Assembly: GCF_023740735.1 (NCBI RefSeq)
Contig: NZ_JAMRXH010000005.1
Span: 310,001-374,000, forward strand
Direction: 5' to 3'
Length of the DNA stretch: 64,000 bases
From: Nocardia sp. CDC159
GTDB taxonomy: Bacteria; Actinomycetota; Actinomycetes; Mycobacteriales; Mycobacteriaceae
The position numbers and the translations under genes were made by a program. Below are positions 32,411 through 41,267 of the stretch, in pieces. The notes under the pieces were generated by a model. The model saw nothing but the letters and a program-made list of their open reading frames with translations. It ran no database searches and was not told the DNA's origin. Positions within the stretch are counted from its first letter, which is position 1. Every line of letters begins with the position of its first letter.

Positions 32411-33126
32411 CCGTCCGACCCGACAACCGTATTCACCGCAGCCGTCACCAAATCCGGCGACAACGTGTCCACAATCACATCCGGGGAATGCTGGCCGAGC
32501 TCATCACGACCGATGCGGTGAGCCACCGCGATCACATGGAAGCCCGCGTGACGAGCGCAGGCAATGTCGTTGGGCGCATCGCCGATGACGACGGTTCGAG
32601 CGGGGTCGAGCACGCTGTCGTATCGAGCTTGGAAGCGTTCGGCGACCACTGCGGGCAGGTCGAAACGATCCCGAGCGTCCGAGCCGAACGCACCGATCTC
32701 CCAGTCCACCCACCGGTCCAAGCCAGCGACCTTGAGTTTCGCCTCCGCCGCCACACGCAGGTTCCCGGTCAGCACGGTCTGAACGAAGCCGTCCTTCTGC
32801 AAGGCCGCCAGTGACTCCGCAGCACCCGGATACGCAGGCTGGTCCCGAGCCAGCTCCTGCTCCCCCTCAGCCATGACCTCTGCCAGAACCTCGTGGAAGC
32901 GCGACACCCCACCCTCGGCCACCTCCGGGGAAAGGCCCGAGGCGATCGCAGTGTCGACCACGATGGACTCGTCCGTGTACCCATGCACTCGCTGCGATGG
33001 AAAGACGACATCCGCTTCCTGCAAACCGTACGTGTGAGCGACAGCCCTACGGAGCCAACGCAAGTCGGCCGGAATCAACGTGCCGTCGACATCCCAAATG
33101 ACAAGTCCTGCGCGCGCCTCGGCCAT
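32404..33126 (-). CDS. HAD-superfamily phosphatase
   Basis: A 240-residue HAD hydrolase. Motif I is VIWDVDGTL (Asp nucleophile and general acid), motif II is the Thr in VLTGN, a Lys-containing segment follows (AEAKLKVAGL), and motif IV is VVIGDAPNDIACA. The cap is helical and inserted after motif I, as in phosphoglycolate-phosphatase-like proteins. It dephosphorylates an unknown metabolite. ATG at 33126 is chosen because the family motif follows soon after. It converges with the regulator gene. Confidence 0.87.
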   Translation of the reverse strand: MAEARAGLVIWDVDGTLIPADLRWLRRAVAHTYGLQEADVVFPSQRVHGYTDESIVVDTAIASGLSPEVAEGGVSRFHEVLAEVMAEGEQELARDQPAYPGAAESLAALQKDGFVQTVLTGNLRVAAEAKLKVAGLDRWVDWEIGAFGSDARDRFDLPAVVAERFQARYDSVLDPARTVVIGDAPNDIACARHAGFHVIAVAHRIGRDELGQHSPDVIVDTLSPDLVTAAVNTVVGSDGH

Positions 33127-33541
33127 GCCGCGATTCTCGCAGAGTTCGCGCAAGCACGCCGACCGCAAGCTCGTGATCCACCGACTACGTCCACGGCCTT
33201 GGTCAATGGTGGATCGGCATCATCAGCGTCGGACGACGGCGCGCCTGAAATACGTGGGCTCTGACCACCAAGTAGGAGGATCCGTGCCGTGACCCTTCCC
33301 CCTGGGCTTCGCCCATTGCTCGATCAGCCCCGCGGCAGTGGGGGCAGTTCCGGTCATCCGACGATCCAGCCACGACGACTTCCAATCCAACGCCGCCCTG
33401 CCCTGGCCAAACGCCTGAGAATCAAGCCACCGACTATCCCGTCCAGCTCGACGCGCTCATGGGGCACCGGCTCACCGCGTGGGGAGGGGGCAACTGCTGG
33501 GGAGACCTTGTTGCCCCCTGATCGGTTTCCTTGGCCCAGTG
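33127..33541. other. Intergenic stretch with a short unassigned reading frame
   Basis: A 415-base gap. A good ribosome-binding-like AGGAGG lies at about 33273-33278 on the plus strand, followed by GTG codons at 33284 and 33289. The first stops at once, and the second opens a 107-codon frame of unconvincing composition. Another frame ends LMGHRLTAWGGGNCWGDLVA at a TGA near 33522 and looks protein-like. This may be the remnant of a small gene, but I cannot assign one. Confidence 0.35.
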
Positions 33542-34000
33542 TCAGACGAATCGCAGAAGAGGGACGTCGAACAGGTCCGGTTGGGGTGTGCGCTGCAGCT
33601 GGGGGTGGGTGACTTCGATGACGAGCATCTCGGTGAGGAACTGGACGCGGGCGCCGAGAAGATGGCTGGTGTAGCCGGTGGCGGAGTGTTCCTTTATCCC
33701 GACCGCGACGTGGATGTGGGGTTTGATCTCGCTGGTGTCCGGGTCGTAGGCGAGGGTGCCGCCACCGAAGGCTTCGACGTTGCGCAGGTGCACTTTCGAC
33801 CAGACGGGTGCGTCAGGATTGTCGAGCCGGTCGCAGGCGCCGACGATGTCGACCTCGCTGAAACCGGCGATGAACGAGGGGATGTAGCCGCTGCGGAGAT
33901 TGTTTTCTCGACAGAACTGGGTAAGGGCGGGAAAGAAGTCGTCGCCGTGGTCGAAGGCGACACCGAAGGTCCGGCCGAGGGTGAGTTGGCGGGCACGCAT
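33542..34000 (-). CDS. PPC/DUF296 domain protein
   Basis: A 152-residue PPC (plant and prokaryote conserved, DUF296) domain. The signature His cluster is KPHIHVAVGI, with the following HLLGARVQFLTEMLVIEV matching the family core. Prokaryotic members are trimeric and lack the plant AT-hook; their ligand is unknown. The start overlaps the asparaginase stop by one base (TGATG), so the two are coupled. A regulatory or binding role for an asparaginase-linked metabolite can only be guessed. Confidence 0.82.
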   Translation of the reverse strand: MRARQLTLGRTFGVAFDHGDDFFPALTQFCRENNLRSGYIPSFIAGFSEVDIVGACDRLDNPDAPVWSKVHLRNVEAFGGGTLAYDPDTSEIKPHIHVAVGIKEHSATGYTSHLLGARVQFLTEMLVIEVTHPQLQRTPQPDLFDVPLLRFV

Positions 34001-35046
34001 CAGGCGTCCTTGCTCGAATCGGTGGGCCAGGGCCAGGTTTCGGGGTTTGTGTAACCACCGGCGGCTGCGATCGCCGTTCGCAGGGTGGTGTGGTCTCGTG
34101 TGGTGGCGAGCAGGGCAGCGAGCAGGATGCGGGACTTCAGCGGATTGAGGTACCCCGCGGGGAGCAGGCCACGGGCGATGAGGTCGCGCTCGGAACCGGG
34201 GAAACCGTAGGTGGATTCGAGAACGGAGCCGGCACCGGTTCGGGAGGCCAGCACAACCGGGACCCTGCTGGCAAGTCGTTCGAGAGCGGGCACCAAGCGG
34301 GCGGGGACATGACCGGCGCCGAGGGCGGCAACCACGAGTCCGTCGATATGGTCGGTGGCCGCGTTCAGCAGGATCTCGTGGTCGCCGAGAGTGACTGTGT
34401 GGATCGGGATGTACAGGTCGTCATCAACCCTGGTGGGTAGGGTGGTGCGGTGGGCGATCCGGTTGAGGAAGCGGGGTTGTCCTTCGACGAGGTAGCCCAG
34501 TGGTCCCCCGTCGGGTGATTCGAAGGTGCCGGTGCTGCTGGTGTGGGTTTTGCAGACTCGGCGGGCGGCGTGGATCTCGTCGTTCAACACAACCAGGCAA
34601 CCTTGACCACGGGCGCTGCGGTCGGCTGCCGTGCTGATGGCGGCGAGCAGGTTGGCCGGGCCGTCGGCCCCGGCGAGGGTGGGGTTGCGCATGGCGCCGG
34701 TGACGACAACCGGGTGCGGTGCGGTGTGCAGCAGGTCGATCAGATAGGCGGTTTCTTCGATGGTGTCGGTGCCCTGAGTGACGACGACACCGTCGATGTC
34801 CGGCAGGTGTTCGGTGATCGCGTCGACGAGAGCGGTGATGTCGGCGAAGGTGAGCGAGGCGCCCGGCAGCTGGCGGAAGTCGGCGACCTCCACGATGATC
34901 CCGGTGGAGGCGAGCCCGGGGACAGCGGCGAGCAGTTGCTCGGCCGACAGGGCGGGGGCGACACCACCGGTAGCGGTGGTCGACATGGCAATAGTGCCGC
35001 CGAGGCCGAAAACGATGACACGGCGGGTGATTCGTTCTTGCGACAC
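34000..35046 (-). CDS. L-asparaginase
   Basis: A 348-residue asparaginase (bacterial type I/II fold). The first catalytic Thr is in FGLGGTIAMS, and the second motif TQGTDTIEETAYL holds the Thr-Asp pair. A Lys of the second triad is expected in the following VTGAMRNPT region, where Arg/Asn are seen instead of the usual MR-x; this fits the family. There is no signal peptide, so it is cytoplasmic. It hydrolyses asparagine, or a related amide, to aspartate and ammonia. It forms an operon with the PPC-domain gene and lies just downstream of an XRE regulator gene on the same strand. Confidence 0.88.
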   Translation of the reverse strand: MSQERITRRVIVFGLGGTIAMSTTATGGVAPALSAEQLLAAVPGLASTGIIVEVADFRQLPGASLTFADITALVDAITEHLPDIDGVVVTQGTDTIEETAYLIDLLHTAPHPVVVTGAMRNPTLAGADGPANLLAAISTAADRSARGQGCLVVLNDEIHAARRVCKTHTSSTGTFESPDGGPLGYLVEGQPRFLNRIAHRTTLPTRVDDDLYIPIHTVTLGDHEILLNAATDHIDGLVVAALGAGHVPARLVPALERLASRVPVVLASRTGAGSVLESTYGFPGSERDLIARGLLPAGYLNPLKSRILLAALLATTRDHTTLRTAIAAAGGYTNPETWPWPTDSSKDA

Positions 35047-35055
35047 TCCGGCAGC

Positions 35056-36519
35056 CTAGCGATCCACGCTGCCGATAGCTCCGAGAAATCCGCACGCACG
35101 CTCAATGCCTGCCAGTGACAACCGGCGGCTCCTCGGCTGAATCAGCCCGCCGACACCGTAGTCGGCCAGCTCAGCGCAGCGCCGTGTGAGCCAATGCCAA
35201 TCCAGCTGAAGGTAGTCCGCCAGCGCACGCAGCCGATACCCCGGCTCGTCCCCGACGAGAATGGAATGGTCGCGAGCCCATCCGATGGCGTCGCGAAACT
35301 CCCGCACCGTGGGACGATGGTCGGTGACGTCGACCTGCCAGAGCCGGTCGGTGTTGACCCAGTTGGCGAGGATTGCACACTGGTTGCGGTCGAGAACGAA
35401 CCCGTGTACGGCCGTGTATTCGGGTTCGATGCACACCACCACCCGAATGCCGACCGACTCATTGAGCGCGGCAGTCAGCAGGGACAGAATTCGCTCGGAC
35501 GGGGATGACTCGCAGACACGGTCGGGCGGGATGCAGAACGCCCGCGTCGACGTCGGAGTAGCAGCGGCCCTGCCCACCGCGGTGCGTCGAAGGTAGTCGT
35601 ACTTGTGCGTGAAGAACAACCATGTGCTGGCTTCTTCACCGCGTTGCTCGCGAGACCAAAATTCCGGCGTACCGGTTAGCTGAACCGCGTGGCGCAAGAT
35701 GTGACGGGCACAGAAGTCAGAACCCAGCCACATCCGTGAGACCGGCGACAAATCCACCGCAAAATCGGGCGCCACGCTCGACCGACGCTCATCTTGCAAA
35801 GCGTCCAGGCGCTGCGCTGCGGACTCCAGCTCGTTGTCGTCGTCTAGCAGAGCGTCATCGAAGTTGGTGACCGCCCAGATGACAGCAAATGTGAAGTCAT
35901 CGAGCTCGTAGGCACGCGGGATCAACAGCGGCGCCCCCTCATTGGAAGCAGTGAGGCGTGAATGCGCACGTCGTCGATCCATACCGTAGAGTCGCTGCCC
36001 TTCAACGGTGTTCACGGTGGCAACAACTAGGCTTCGTTGCGGGCGGGCCAACCATGTGGGGGCTGTATCACTTTCGAGCGCAGCTACAACTCGCCCCTCT
36101 TCATAGGCGGCCGAGACCGGCAGTGCAGGCGTCGCCGAGCCAGCGAAGTACCGTCCTGCGGGCGTCCGCAAAACCCGCTCGGTCAGCGACGACCCCGCCG
36201 AATCGCCACTCAACGCGGTGACGATCGAGGGCAAGGTTGACTGACCGAAACGACGTGAATCCCGTTCGGCTTTGGCTTCGCGCCATAGGGCGATGAGCCC
36301 CCCGTCACTGCCCAACGCCCCATCGATCACCCGCACAAGGTCGTACGACGGCAGATTGTGAGCACGCTCGGCCTGCGACACGTACTGGCGGCTGTAGCCG
36401 ATCAGGGCAGCAAGGCCCGGCTGACTGAGTCCACTCTCGTCTCGCAGACGTTTGATCTCCCGGCGCAGTCGTACGTGTGCCGACGAATCTTCAACGGTTA
36501 GTTGACTGTTCGTCGCCAT
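35056..36519 (-). CDS. XRE-family transcriptional regulator with long C-terminal region
   Basis: 487 residues. The helix-turn-helix is SGLSQPGLAALIGYSRQYVS (about 30-50), closely similar in its second half to the regulator at 31001. The remaining 400 or so residues have no named domain but contain a segment resembling effector-binding regions of Streptomyces-type regulators (WAVTNFDDALLDDDNELE, MWLGSDFCARHILRH). ATG 36519 is preceded by GGGAGGTG at 7 nt. It ends 9 bases before the asparaginase start and may control that operon. Confidence 0.78.
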   Translation of the reverse strand: MATNSQLTVEDSSAHVRLRREIKRLRDESGLSQPGLAALIGYSRQYVSQAERAHNLPSYDLVRVIDGALGSDGGLIALWREAKAERDSRRFGQSTLPSIVTALSGDSAGSSLTERVLRTPAGRYFAGSATPALPVSAAYEEGRVVAALESDTAPTWLARPQRSLVVATVNTVEGQRLYGMDRRRAHSRLTASNEGAPLLIPRAYELDDFTFAVIWAVTNFDDALLDDDNELESAAQRLDALQDERRSSVAPDFAVDLSPVSRMWLGSDFCARHILRHAVQLTGTPEFWSREQRGEEASTWLFFTHKYDYLRRTAVGRAAATPTSTRAFCIPPDRVCESSPSERILSLLTAALNESVGIRVVVCIEPEYTAVHGFVLDRNQCAILANWVNTDRLWQVDVTDHRPTVREFRDAIGWARDHSILVGDEPGYRLRALADYLQLDWHWLTRRCAELADYGVGGLIQPRSRRLSLAGIERACGFLGAIGSVDR

Positions 36520-36667
36520 GGAGGAACACCTCCCATACCGAACTACCCGATCCCCGACTGCGCAATAATAGTCGGGTTCTACCCCGTAGAGACCATTACC
36601 GCCGGACCGACTGGCAGAGCGATCGTCTCCGCCGCTACAAAGGTAGGGCGGCGGTGGAGTACCGAGC

Positions 36668-37039
36668 TCAGGCCGCCGCGAACTCCCCGATTCCGATCCC
36701 CGCGGTGAAGGCACACCATTCATCGGGCGTAAATGACAAGGTCGTGCCATCGGTGGCGGTCAGCTGGGCACTGCCATCTCGTCGGACATCGACAGTCGGC
36801 AGCTCGACAGACCCTAAAGACGCCTCACCGGTAGCGAGGTCGAGGAAAGCCGCCCATCGGGCCACAGGGATGGCGATGATCGGCTGCTGACGAGGATCGT
36901 TGGCGGCATTGCGCAGATATTTGCTGTCACGTATGAGCACGACATCACCATCGAATCTGACCTCAACGCAGCTCGTTCCCTGGTTGGAGAACGACGATTT
37001 GAACCAGCCGGTTCGAGTCGGGCGAGATGTCACGCTCAT
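36668..37039 (-). CDS. DUF397 domain protein
   Basis: A 123-residue DUF397 protein. The domain is seen as WFKSSFSNQGTSCVEVRFDG, then VLIRDSKYL and IPVARWAAFL. A second half-motif (LSFTPDEWCAFTAGIGIGEF) suggests a partial second copy. DUF397 genes pair with XRE/DUF5753 regulators in actinobacteria, in a BldB/WhiJ-type or toxin-antitoxin-like arrangement. It starts 5 bases after the stop of such a regulator, as expected for a pair. Confidence 0.88.
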   Translation of the reverse strand: MSVTSRPTRTGWFKSSFSNQGTSCVEVRFDGDVVLIRDSKYLRNAANDPRQQPIIAIPVARWAAFLDLATGEASLGSVELPTVDVRRDGSAQLTATDGTTLSFTPDEWCAFTAGIGIGEFAAA

Positions 37040-37044
37040 GCCGT

Positions 37045-37905
37045 TTAGCCTATCTCACGTGCTGTTTGCTTGATCAGAGCCAGTGACTCGTCCCGACTGA
37101 GTGCCGCCGACTCCACCAGCGAGTAGCTGACGTTCAGTGCCTGCACCTTCTCGGCATCGTCGATGAACCCGGCTAGAACCGGGAACTCGTGCCAGGCCAG
37201 CGTGGGCAGGACCGGACCGTCGAAGTCGAAAAGGTAGAAGGTCGCGCCACCTTGCGGCAAGCCGCCGCGTGCGGTGAAGGGCAGGATGCGGATATCAATG
37301 TTCTCATGCTCCTCGAGCAGTGAAATCAGGTGATTCAGTTGGCCCCTTAAGACCTCTGGGCCACCGACCTGCTGTAGCAGCGCGGCTTCGCTCATCACGC
37401 AGCTCAGCTCAACAGGATCGTCTCCCGTCAGCCGTTCCTGGCGCTTCATGCGGACTTCGACGCGTTGTTCCACCTCCGCTTGCCGGATGAATGTGGTGTC
37501 GGTCGACATCACCGCGCGAGCGTAGTCGGCGGTTTGCAGCAAGCCGGTGATCATGAGGCTTTCTCGGCATCGGATGCTGAGTGCGCCGTACTCCATGCCC
37601 CACAGGCGCATCGCCTCGTCCGAGAACAGCGCGCCGTATCGAGTCCACCAGCCTCGTTCCTTGCTCGCGGAGCGGAGAGCAAGAAGCTCGACCCGCTCCT
37701 CATCGTCGAACTCAAGCACGCTGAACAGGGCCTTGAGCTTCTCCTCTGGGATCAGCCGCCGGTCGTTCTCGAACAACGACCAGTACGCCTTCGTGATGCC
37801 GAGGGCCTTGAGTATCGAGGCGATGTCCACACCGAGCTGCTCGCGCCGACGGCGGATCCGTAGGACGAGCTCCCATCGGGCAACAGTCGGAGACATCGGT
37901 GGCAT
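37045..37905 (-). CDS. XRE regulator with DUF5753 (Scr1-type)
   Basis: A 286-residue regulator. The N-terminal HTH (LGVDIASILKALGITKAYWS) is followed by DUF5753, recognisable in SIRCRESLMITGLLQTADYA, YARAVMST and ILPFTARGGLPQGGATFYLF. This is the Scr1/WhiJ-like family that works with DUF397 proteins in development or stress control. It is first in a two-gene operon with the DUF397 gene and is divergent from the small-gene run starting at 38070, sharing an AT-rich promoter region. Confidence 0.9.
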   Translation of the reverse strand: MPPMSPTVARWELVLRIRRRREQLGVDIASILKALGITKAYWSLFENDRRLIPEEKLKALFSVLEFDDEERVELLALRSASKERGWWTRYGALFSDEAMRLWGMEYGALSIRCRESLMITGLLQTADYARAVMSTDTTFIRQAEVEQRVEVRMKRQERLTGDDPVELSCVMSEAALLQQVGGPEVLRGQLNHLISLLEEHENIDIRILPFTARGGLPQGGATFYLFDFDGPVLPTLAWHEFPVLAGFIDDAEKVQALNVSYSLVESAALSRDESLALIKQTAREIG

Positions 37906-37939
37906 GGCATGAACCTCCTTCGCTCGATCAGCAACATTA

Positions 37940-38010
37940 GCGCATCACAAAACATAAAAACTCGATAGTCCGGTTGTCTTGTCGTGTTTACATGTTTAGT
38001 CTTCATATGT
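37940..38010. promoter_or_regulatory. AT-rich divergent promoter region with TGTTTA direct repeat
   Basis: An AT-rich patch in an otherwise GC-rich window, between the XRE/DUF5753 gene and the gene at 38070. It contains TGTTTA-CA-TGTTTA (37985-37998) and the stretch AAAACATAAAAAC (37946-37958). These are candidate operator or -10 elements for both directions. The assignment rests on composition and position only. Confidence 0.45.
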
Positions 38011-38069
38011 GACAGCCGCCACAGGAGTGGGTGGGTTCGGATCCGGCGTCGCCGGTGGATCGAGGAACG

Positions 38070-38405
38070 ATGTCCGTGCAGGTTGATCAGGGGTGGATCG
38101 TCAGCGACCGCAGTGAGCATCGAGCCAAGTCGGTGGGCGAGGGCGGGTGGGTGGTGTCCTTCCTGCCCGGCCGGACGCTGACGAAGGAGCAGGCCATCAC
38201 TGCCATCCAGATCGCGGAAATGGCCGCGGCCACAGAAGAACTCGCCCAGCGCGTAGGCCTTACCGCGATCGAAGCGGTGGGGCTCGCTGTCATCGAGCCG
38301 CCGTGGGGGTTGCCCGAACGCGCTACTTCCCGGTGGGAGTTCCGTTTCGCGAGCGCTCTCCGGTCACGCCCCTGGCGGGAGCATTCGCCAGCGCAGCGGA
38401 CCTAG
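38070..38405 (+). CDS. Hypothetical protein
   Basis: A 111-residue protein of unknown family. A beta-rich start (VQVDQGWIVSDRSEHRAKSV) is followed by a helix (TKEQAITAIQIAEMAAATEE) and a basic tail. No catalytic motif or membrane span is seen. It is the first gene of a plus-strand run of small proteins (38070-43167) typical of actinobacterial integrative elements. ATG 38070 is chosen over 38031 for composition; the ribosome binding site is weak. Confidence 0.55.
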   Translation: MSVQVDQGWIVSDRSEHRAKSVGEGGWVVSFLPGRTLTKEQAITAIQIAEMAAATEELAQRVGLTAIEAVGLAVIEPPWGLPERATSRWEFRFASALRSRPWREHSPAQRT

Positions 38406-38493
38406 CCCATCAACAAGCCAGTGCCTCACGACGGCCCTGAGAACCACTGGGGCGGTCGAGTTGGGTGCTGCTCAACAGCATCACGGAGTTTCC

Positions 38494-38955
38494 ATGAGTG
38501 CCATAGTGATTCCGGACGACCACCCGCGCGTCCATGAGCTGGCGGCCTATCGTCAGCGTTACCTGACCGCCTTCGGTTGTGCCACGTTCCTGAGCCCAGC
38601 GACCGGCGCGCTGACGTTGATCTCCGACCAGTACGCGGCCGTGCTGACCTCGAAGCGGCGCGGGGTGCAGATCGTCGACGCCTTGCACCCGAAGGTGGTG
38701 CCGGTCGTGGCGACGCGACCGCAGGTGTGGATGTTCCTCACCGCGAGACCGCTTGCCACTGACGATATCGCGGCGATGATCTCCAGCCTGTACGGCTGCG
38801 GGGGCACGGTCTTGCTGCTGCCGGGCGATGAAATTCCGCTTCCCACACCGGGTTCCGATCGGCGGAACTGGATCACCGAGCCGGGTGAGTTCCCACCGTT
38901 CGCCGAGGTCGTCGCCGCGACGATCCGGGTGGCGTCCGAGGAGGCGGGTCGATGA
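38494..38955 (+). CDS. Hypothetical protein
   Basis: A 153-residue soluble protein with alternating strands and helices (ALTLISDQYAAVLTSKRRGV, VATRPQVWMFLTARPL, GGTVLLLPGDEIPLP). It resembles hypothetical proteins found next to replication or transfer genes in actinobacteria, but I cannot name a domain. ATG 38494 has GGAG 5 nt upstream. Its stop overlaps the next gene by ATGA. Confidence 0.6.
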   Translation: MSAIVIPDDHPRVHELAAYRQRYLTAFGCATFLSPATGALTLISDQYAAVLTSKRRGVQIVDALHPKVVPVVATRPQVWMFLTARPLATDDIAAMISSLYGCGGTVLLLPGDEIPLPTPGSDRRNWITEPGEFPPFAEVVAATIRVASEEAGR

Positions 38956-39188
38956 TCGAGGGGGAGCTGACCGAGCTGCAGGTGAAGGTGATCGCGGCGC
39001 TGGCCGATGGTCAGCCGCACACGTTGGTGCAGTTGGCGAAGCAGCTCAAAAGGCCGGTACCGGCGCTGCAGGCGACCGCGACGTGGCTGACCCATCACGG
39101 CTATCTCAAACGGGTCAACACCTACAAGCTGGACGAGCAGGGTCAGCAGGTCGCGGCGACGCTACAGGGGGAAGGGGGTACCCCGTGA
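38952..39188 (+). CDS. Small winged-helix DNA-binding protein
   Basis: A 78-residue protein with a winged-helix pattern: LTELQVKVIAALADGQPHTL, VQLAKQLKRPVPALQATATW as the recognition helix region, and a wing LKRVNTYKLDEQGQQVA. It probably regulates the small-gene run or a replication step. Coupled to both neighbours by ATGA/GTGA overlaps, which fixes its start and end. Confidence 0.7.
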   Translation: MIEGELTELQVKVIAALADGQPHTLVQLAKQLKRPVPALQATATWLTHHGYLKRVNTYKLDEQGQQVAATLQGEGGTP

Positions 39189-39529
39189 CGCCCAAGGCCC
39201 TGGTGTACGGGCTGGCCGGGGTGGGGTTCGCCGCGATGACCACGCTGGCGGGGTGGGTCACCGGGTTGGGGCAGCCACCTCGCCACAGTGCCCCGGTTGC
39301 GGACTGGCCCCGCAAGAACCCCGACGGGACCATCACTCGCCCGGTCGTCGGGCGCGCGATAACCCAGCGCCGAGGCAGGTATCCGACCGAACCGCTCCCG
39401 ATTCCCGACCAGGCACGCTCGGGCGAGGTCGCCGCGCTGCGGCAGCATTTCCAACCCGTAACCACGATTGCGCCGCCGCGCCGGACCACCACCACTCGAG
39501 CGCGCAGCGGGCCCGTGCGGAGGCGGTGA
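39185..39529 (+). CDS. Small single-span membrane protein
   Basis: A 114-residue protein starting at GTG 39185, overlapping the previous stop (GTGA). One hydrophobic segment near the start (LVYGLAGVGFAAMTTLAGWV) should span or enter the membrane. The rest is Pro/Arg/Thr-rich and probably disordered. Function unknown. Confidence 0.55.
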   Translation: MTPKALVYGLAGVGFAAMTTLAGWVTGLGQPPRHSAPVADWPRKNPDGTITRPVVGRAITQRRGRYPTEPLPIPDQARSGEVAALRQHFQPVTTIAPPRRTTTTRARSGPVRRR

Positions 39530-39536
39530 GCTGGTC

Positions 39537-39761
39537 ATGGCCGACGCCGCAGCCGAGGGCCCCGACGATGAGGATGTTCATCTTCGGGTGCGGCTGGGTG
39601 AGGTGGCCTTCGACTACCGCGCACGCGCGATCGCGGCGTGGCACTTCCTCCAGGATTGGAGCCGAACCCATTGCGAGCCAGCAGAAGTCATCGACGACAC
39701 CCCCGAAGCCCTGCAGAACCTACGCCGCCTGCCTTGCGAGCGCCTGTTCCTGGGGCCTTAG
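39537..39761 (+). CDS. Hypothetical protein
   Basis: A 74-residue acidic protein (MADAAAEGPDDEDVH) with one helix (ARAIAAWHFLQDWSRTHC). It starts 7 bases after the previous stop, so it is probably cotranscribed. No domain recognised. Confidence 0.5.
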   Translation: MADAAAEGPDDEDVHLRVRLGEVAFDYRARAIAAWHFLQDWSRTHCEPAEVIDDTPEALQNLRRLPCERLFLGP

Positions 39762-39793
39762 CGCACGGAACAACCCCCGGCCCCCGGTAGCGC

Positions 39794-40000
39794 ATGTCGC
39801 TGCACCACAGGCCGACCGCACCGCCCACCGCGACCGCCGAGGTGCCGGTGGAGTTCGGGCCCGCCGCGCAAGCGGTCCTGACAGCGCTCGACCGGCTGAT
39901 TGATGACCTCCTCGCCATGACCAGCTCGTCCCGCAGCTACCCGGAACAGCGCGATTCCGATGCAGGAGGTGATCACCGGCCAATCATCGAAAGCCCTTGA
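39794..40000 (+). CDS. Hypothetical protein
   Basis: A 68-residue protein with one clear helix (EFGPAAQAVLTALDRLIDDLL) and low-complexity ends. It overlaps the next frame by 41 bases, so one of the two may not be real or the next may start later. Kept because it continues the run of small same-strand genes. Confidence 0.4.
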   Translation: MSLHHRPTAPPTATAEVPVEFGPAAQAVLTALDRLIDDLLAMTSSSRSYPEQRDSDAGGDHRPIIESP

Positions 40001-40208
40001 TGTCCTTGCTTTTTCAGAGATCCGAGATGAGGAGTACCTCTTGTTGACCAGAGTACGCCGTTTGGCCGCCCTGCTGGCCTACCTCGTGGCCGGTGTGATC
40101 ATCGCCGATGTGATCGTCGGGATCGCTCGCCTGGCCCGTGAGCTTGTCCACCACCGGACCCGCTTGGCGGACCGCAGTTTCGGGCTCGACAGCGACCCCG
40201 ATAGCTGA
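39960..40208 (+). CDS. Small membrane protein
   Basis: An 82-residue frame with a hydrophobic span (LAALLAYLVAGVIIADVIVG) followed by a basic, then acidic tail. The ATG at 39960 overlaps the previous gene. A TTG at 40041, preceded by GAGGAG, would give a shorter product beginning just before the span and avoid the overlap. Function unknown. Confidence 0.45.
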   Translation: MQEVITGQSSKALDVLAFSEIRDEEYLLLTRVRRLAALLAYLVAGVIIADVIVGIARLARELVHHRTRLADRSFGLDSDPDS

Positions 40209-40304
40209 CCTACCTGACCCACTCGCGGCTACGCCCGCCCGCCCCTGCCGTGTGCGGGTGGGCACGCTGCGCACCCCATATCCGTTCTCACGCAGGAGAT
40301 GTGA

Positions 40305-41267
40305 ATGAATATCGGTTCGCTTACCCCTACCTATCGGGGGTCGGTGGCTTCGAGTCCGGTCGCCGATGACCGGCTGGTGGTTCTGGATACCGACGTGCTG
40401 CACGACCCGGACGACGCCATCACGCTGGTGGTGGCGGCGCGCACGATCCGGCGGCTGGTCGTGGTGACCGCCGACGAAGTGCTCGTCCCCGCGGAGGGCG
40501 GGTTGCGGGCGAGGGGCGCGCGGGCGATGCTCGATGCCCTCGGCCGCCCCGATGTCCCGGTGATCACCGGATTCGGGTCGGATGGTCACCGGCTGGCGAT
40601 GGATTACGAGACCCTGATGCGGTTGCCGTATCCGCCGATGATCGGCCTGGTCGACACCATCGTGGACCTGTGCGAGCAGGACAGCGAGCCGCTGCGATGG
40701 ATCGGCTGCGGGCCATTGACCAACCTCGCCGAAATCCTCACCAGCGCACCCCATGTCGCCGAACGCGTCGAGCTGGTGCAGATGGGCGGCTGGCTGGACC
40801 CGGCCCGGTACCGCGACCCCTCCCGCGCGTCGCACAATCTGCGGATCGATCCCCGGGCGGCGGGGGTGGTGCTACGGATGTGCCGACACCCCCGCCTGGT
40901 CCTGTCCGAACACACCGGCGTCCCCGCGATCCGGGTGACACCGGACTGGCTGCTCTACCAGCGCCTGACCGCGCCGGACGCCCCGCAGTGGGCGCGGATC
41001 CCGGCCGCGAATTTCGCGATCTGGTGCCGGAGCCGGTCGGGCAGCTGGATGCACGACCCGCTCACCCTCACCGCCGCCCTCGACCTCGGATTCGTCACCT
41101 TCCGCGACGAACGGATCCTCCTCGGCGAGGACGGCCGCCTCTCCTGCGATCCCAACGGCCACGCAGCGCAGGTCAGCACCGAGGTGGACTACGCGGGGTT
41201 CGTCGGCTGGCTAGAGGAGGTGACCGCGACGACGCCACAGCCCGAGACCGCCCCTCCCGGGCGATGA
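40305..41267 (+). CDS. Inosine-uridine-type nucleoside hydrolase
   Basis: A 320-residue member of the IUNH family. The N-terminal calcium-binding Asp cluster is LDTDVLHDPDDAI, a longer-loop variant of DTDPGxDDA. WIGCGPLTNLAE is the central signature and WMHDPLTL the C-terminal His-Asp-Pro. The enzyme splits the N-glycosidic bond of a nucleoside or related riboside. The stop overlaps the methyltransferase start (ATGA), so the two are made together, which suggests nucleotide- or DNA-related metabolism carried by the element. ATG 40305 lies 17 bases after an AGGAGAT-like site, further than usual. Confidence 0.85.
   Translation: MNIGSLTPTYRGSVASSPVADDRLVVLDTDVLHDPDDAITLVVAARTIRRLVVVTADEVLVPAEGGLRARGARAMLDALGRPDVPVITGFGSDGHRLAMDYETLMRLPYPPMIGLVDTIVDLCEQDSEPLRWIGCGPLTNLAEILTSAPHVAERVELVQMGGWLDPARYRDPSRASHNLRIDPRAAGVVLRMCRHPRLVLSEHTGVPAIRVTPDWLLYQRLTAPDAPQWARIPAANFAIWCRSRSGSWMHDPLTLTAALDLGFVTFRDERILLGEDGRLSCDPNGHAAQVSTEVDYAGFVGWLEEVTATTPQPETAPPGR

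Noticed and set aside
33289..33612. 107-residue plus-strand frame after an AGGAGG site
   Set aside because: Composition is low-complexity Pro/Arg, it overlaps the PPC-domain gene and no family similarity is seen; described only as an unassigned stretch.
38828..39184. 5' part of a 233-residue plus-strand frame before the GTG at 39185
   Set aside because: It is a shadow of the two preceding coupled genes; the GTGA overlap at 39185 is the credible start.
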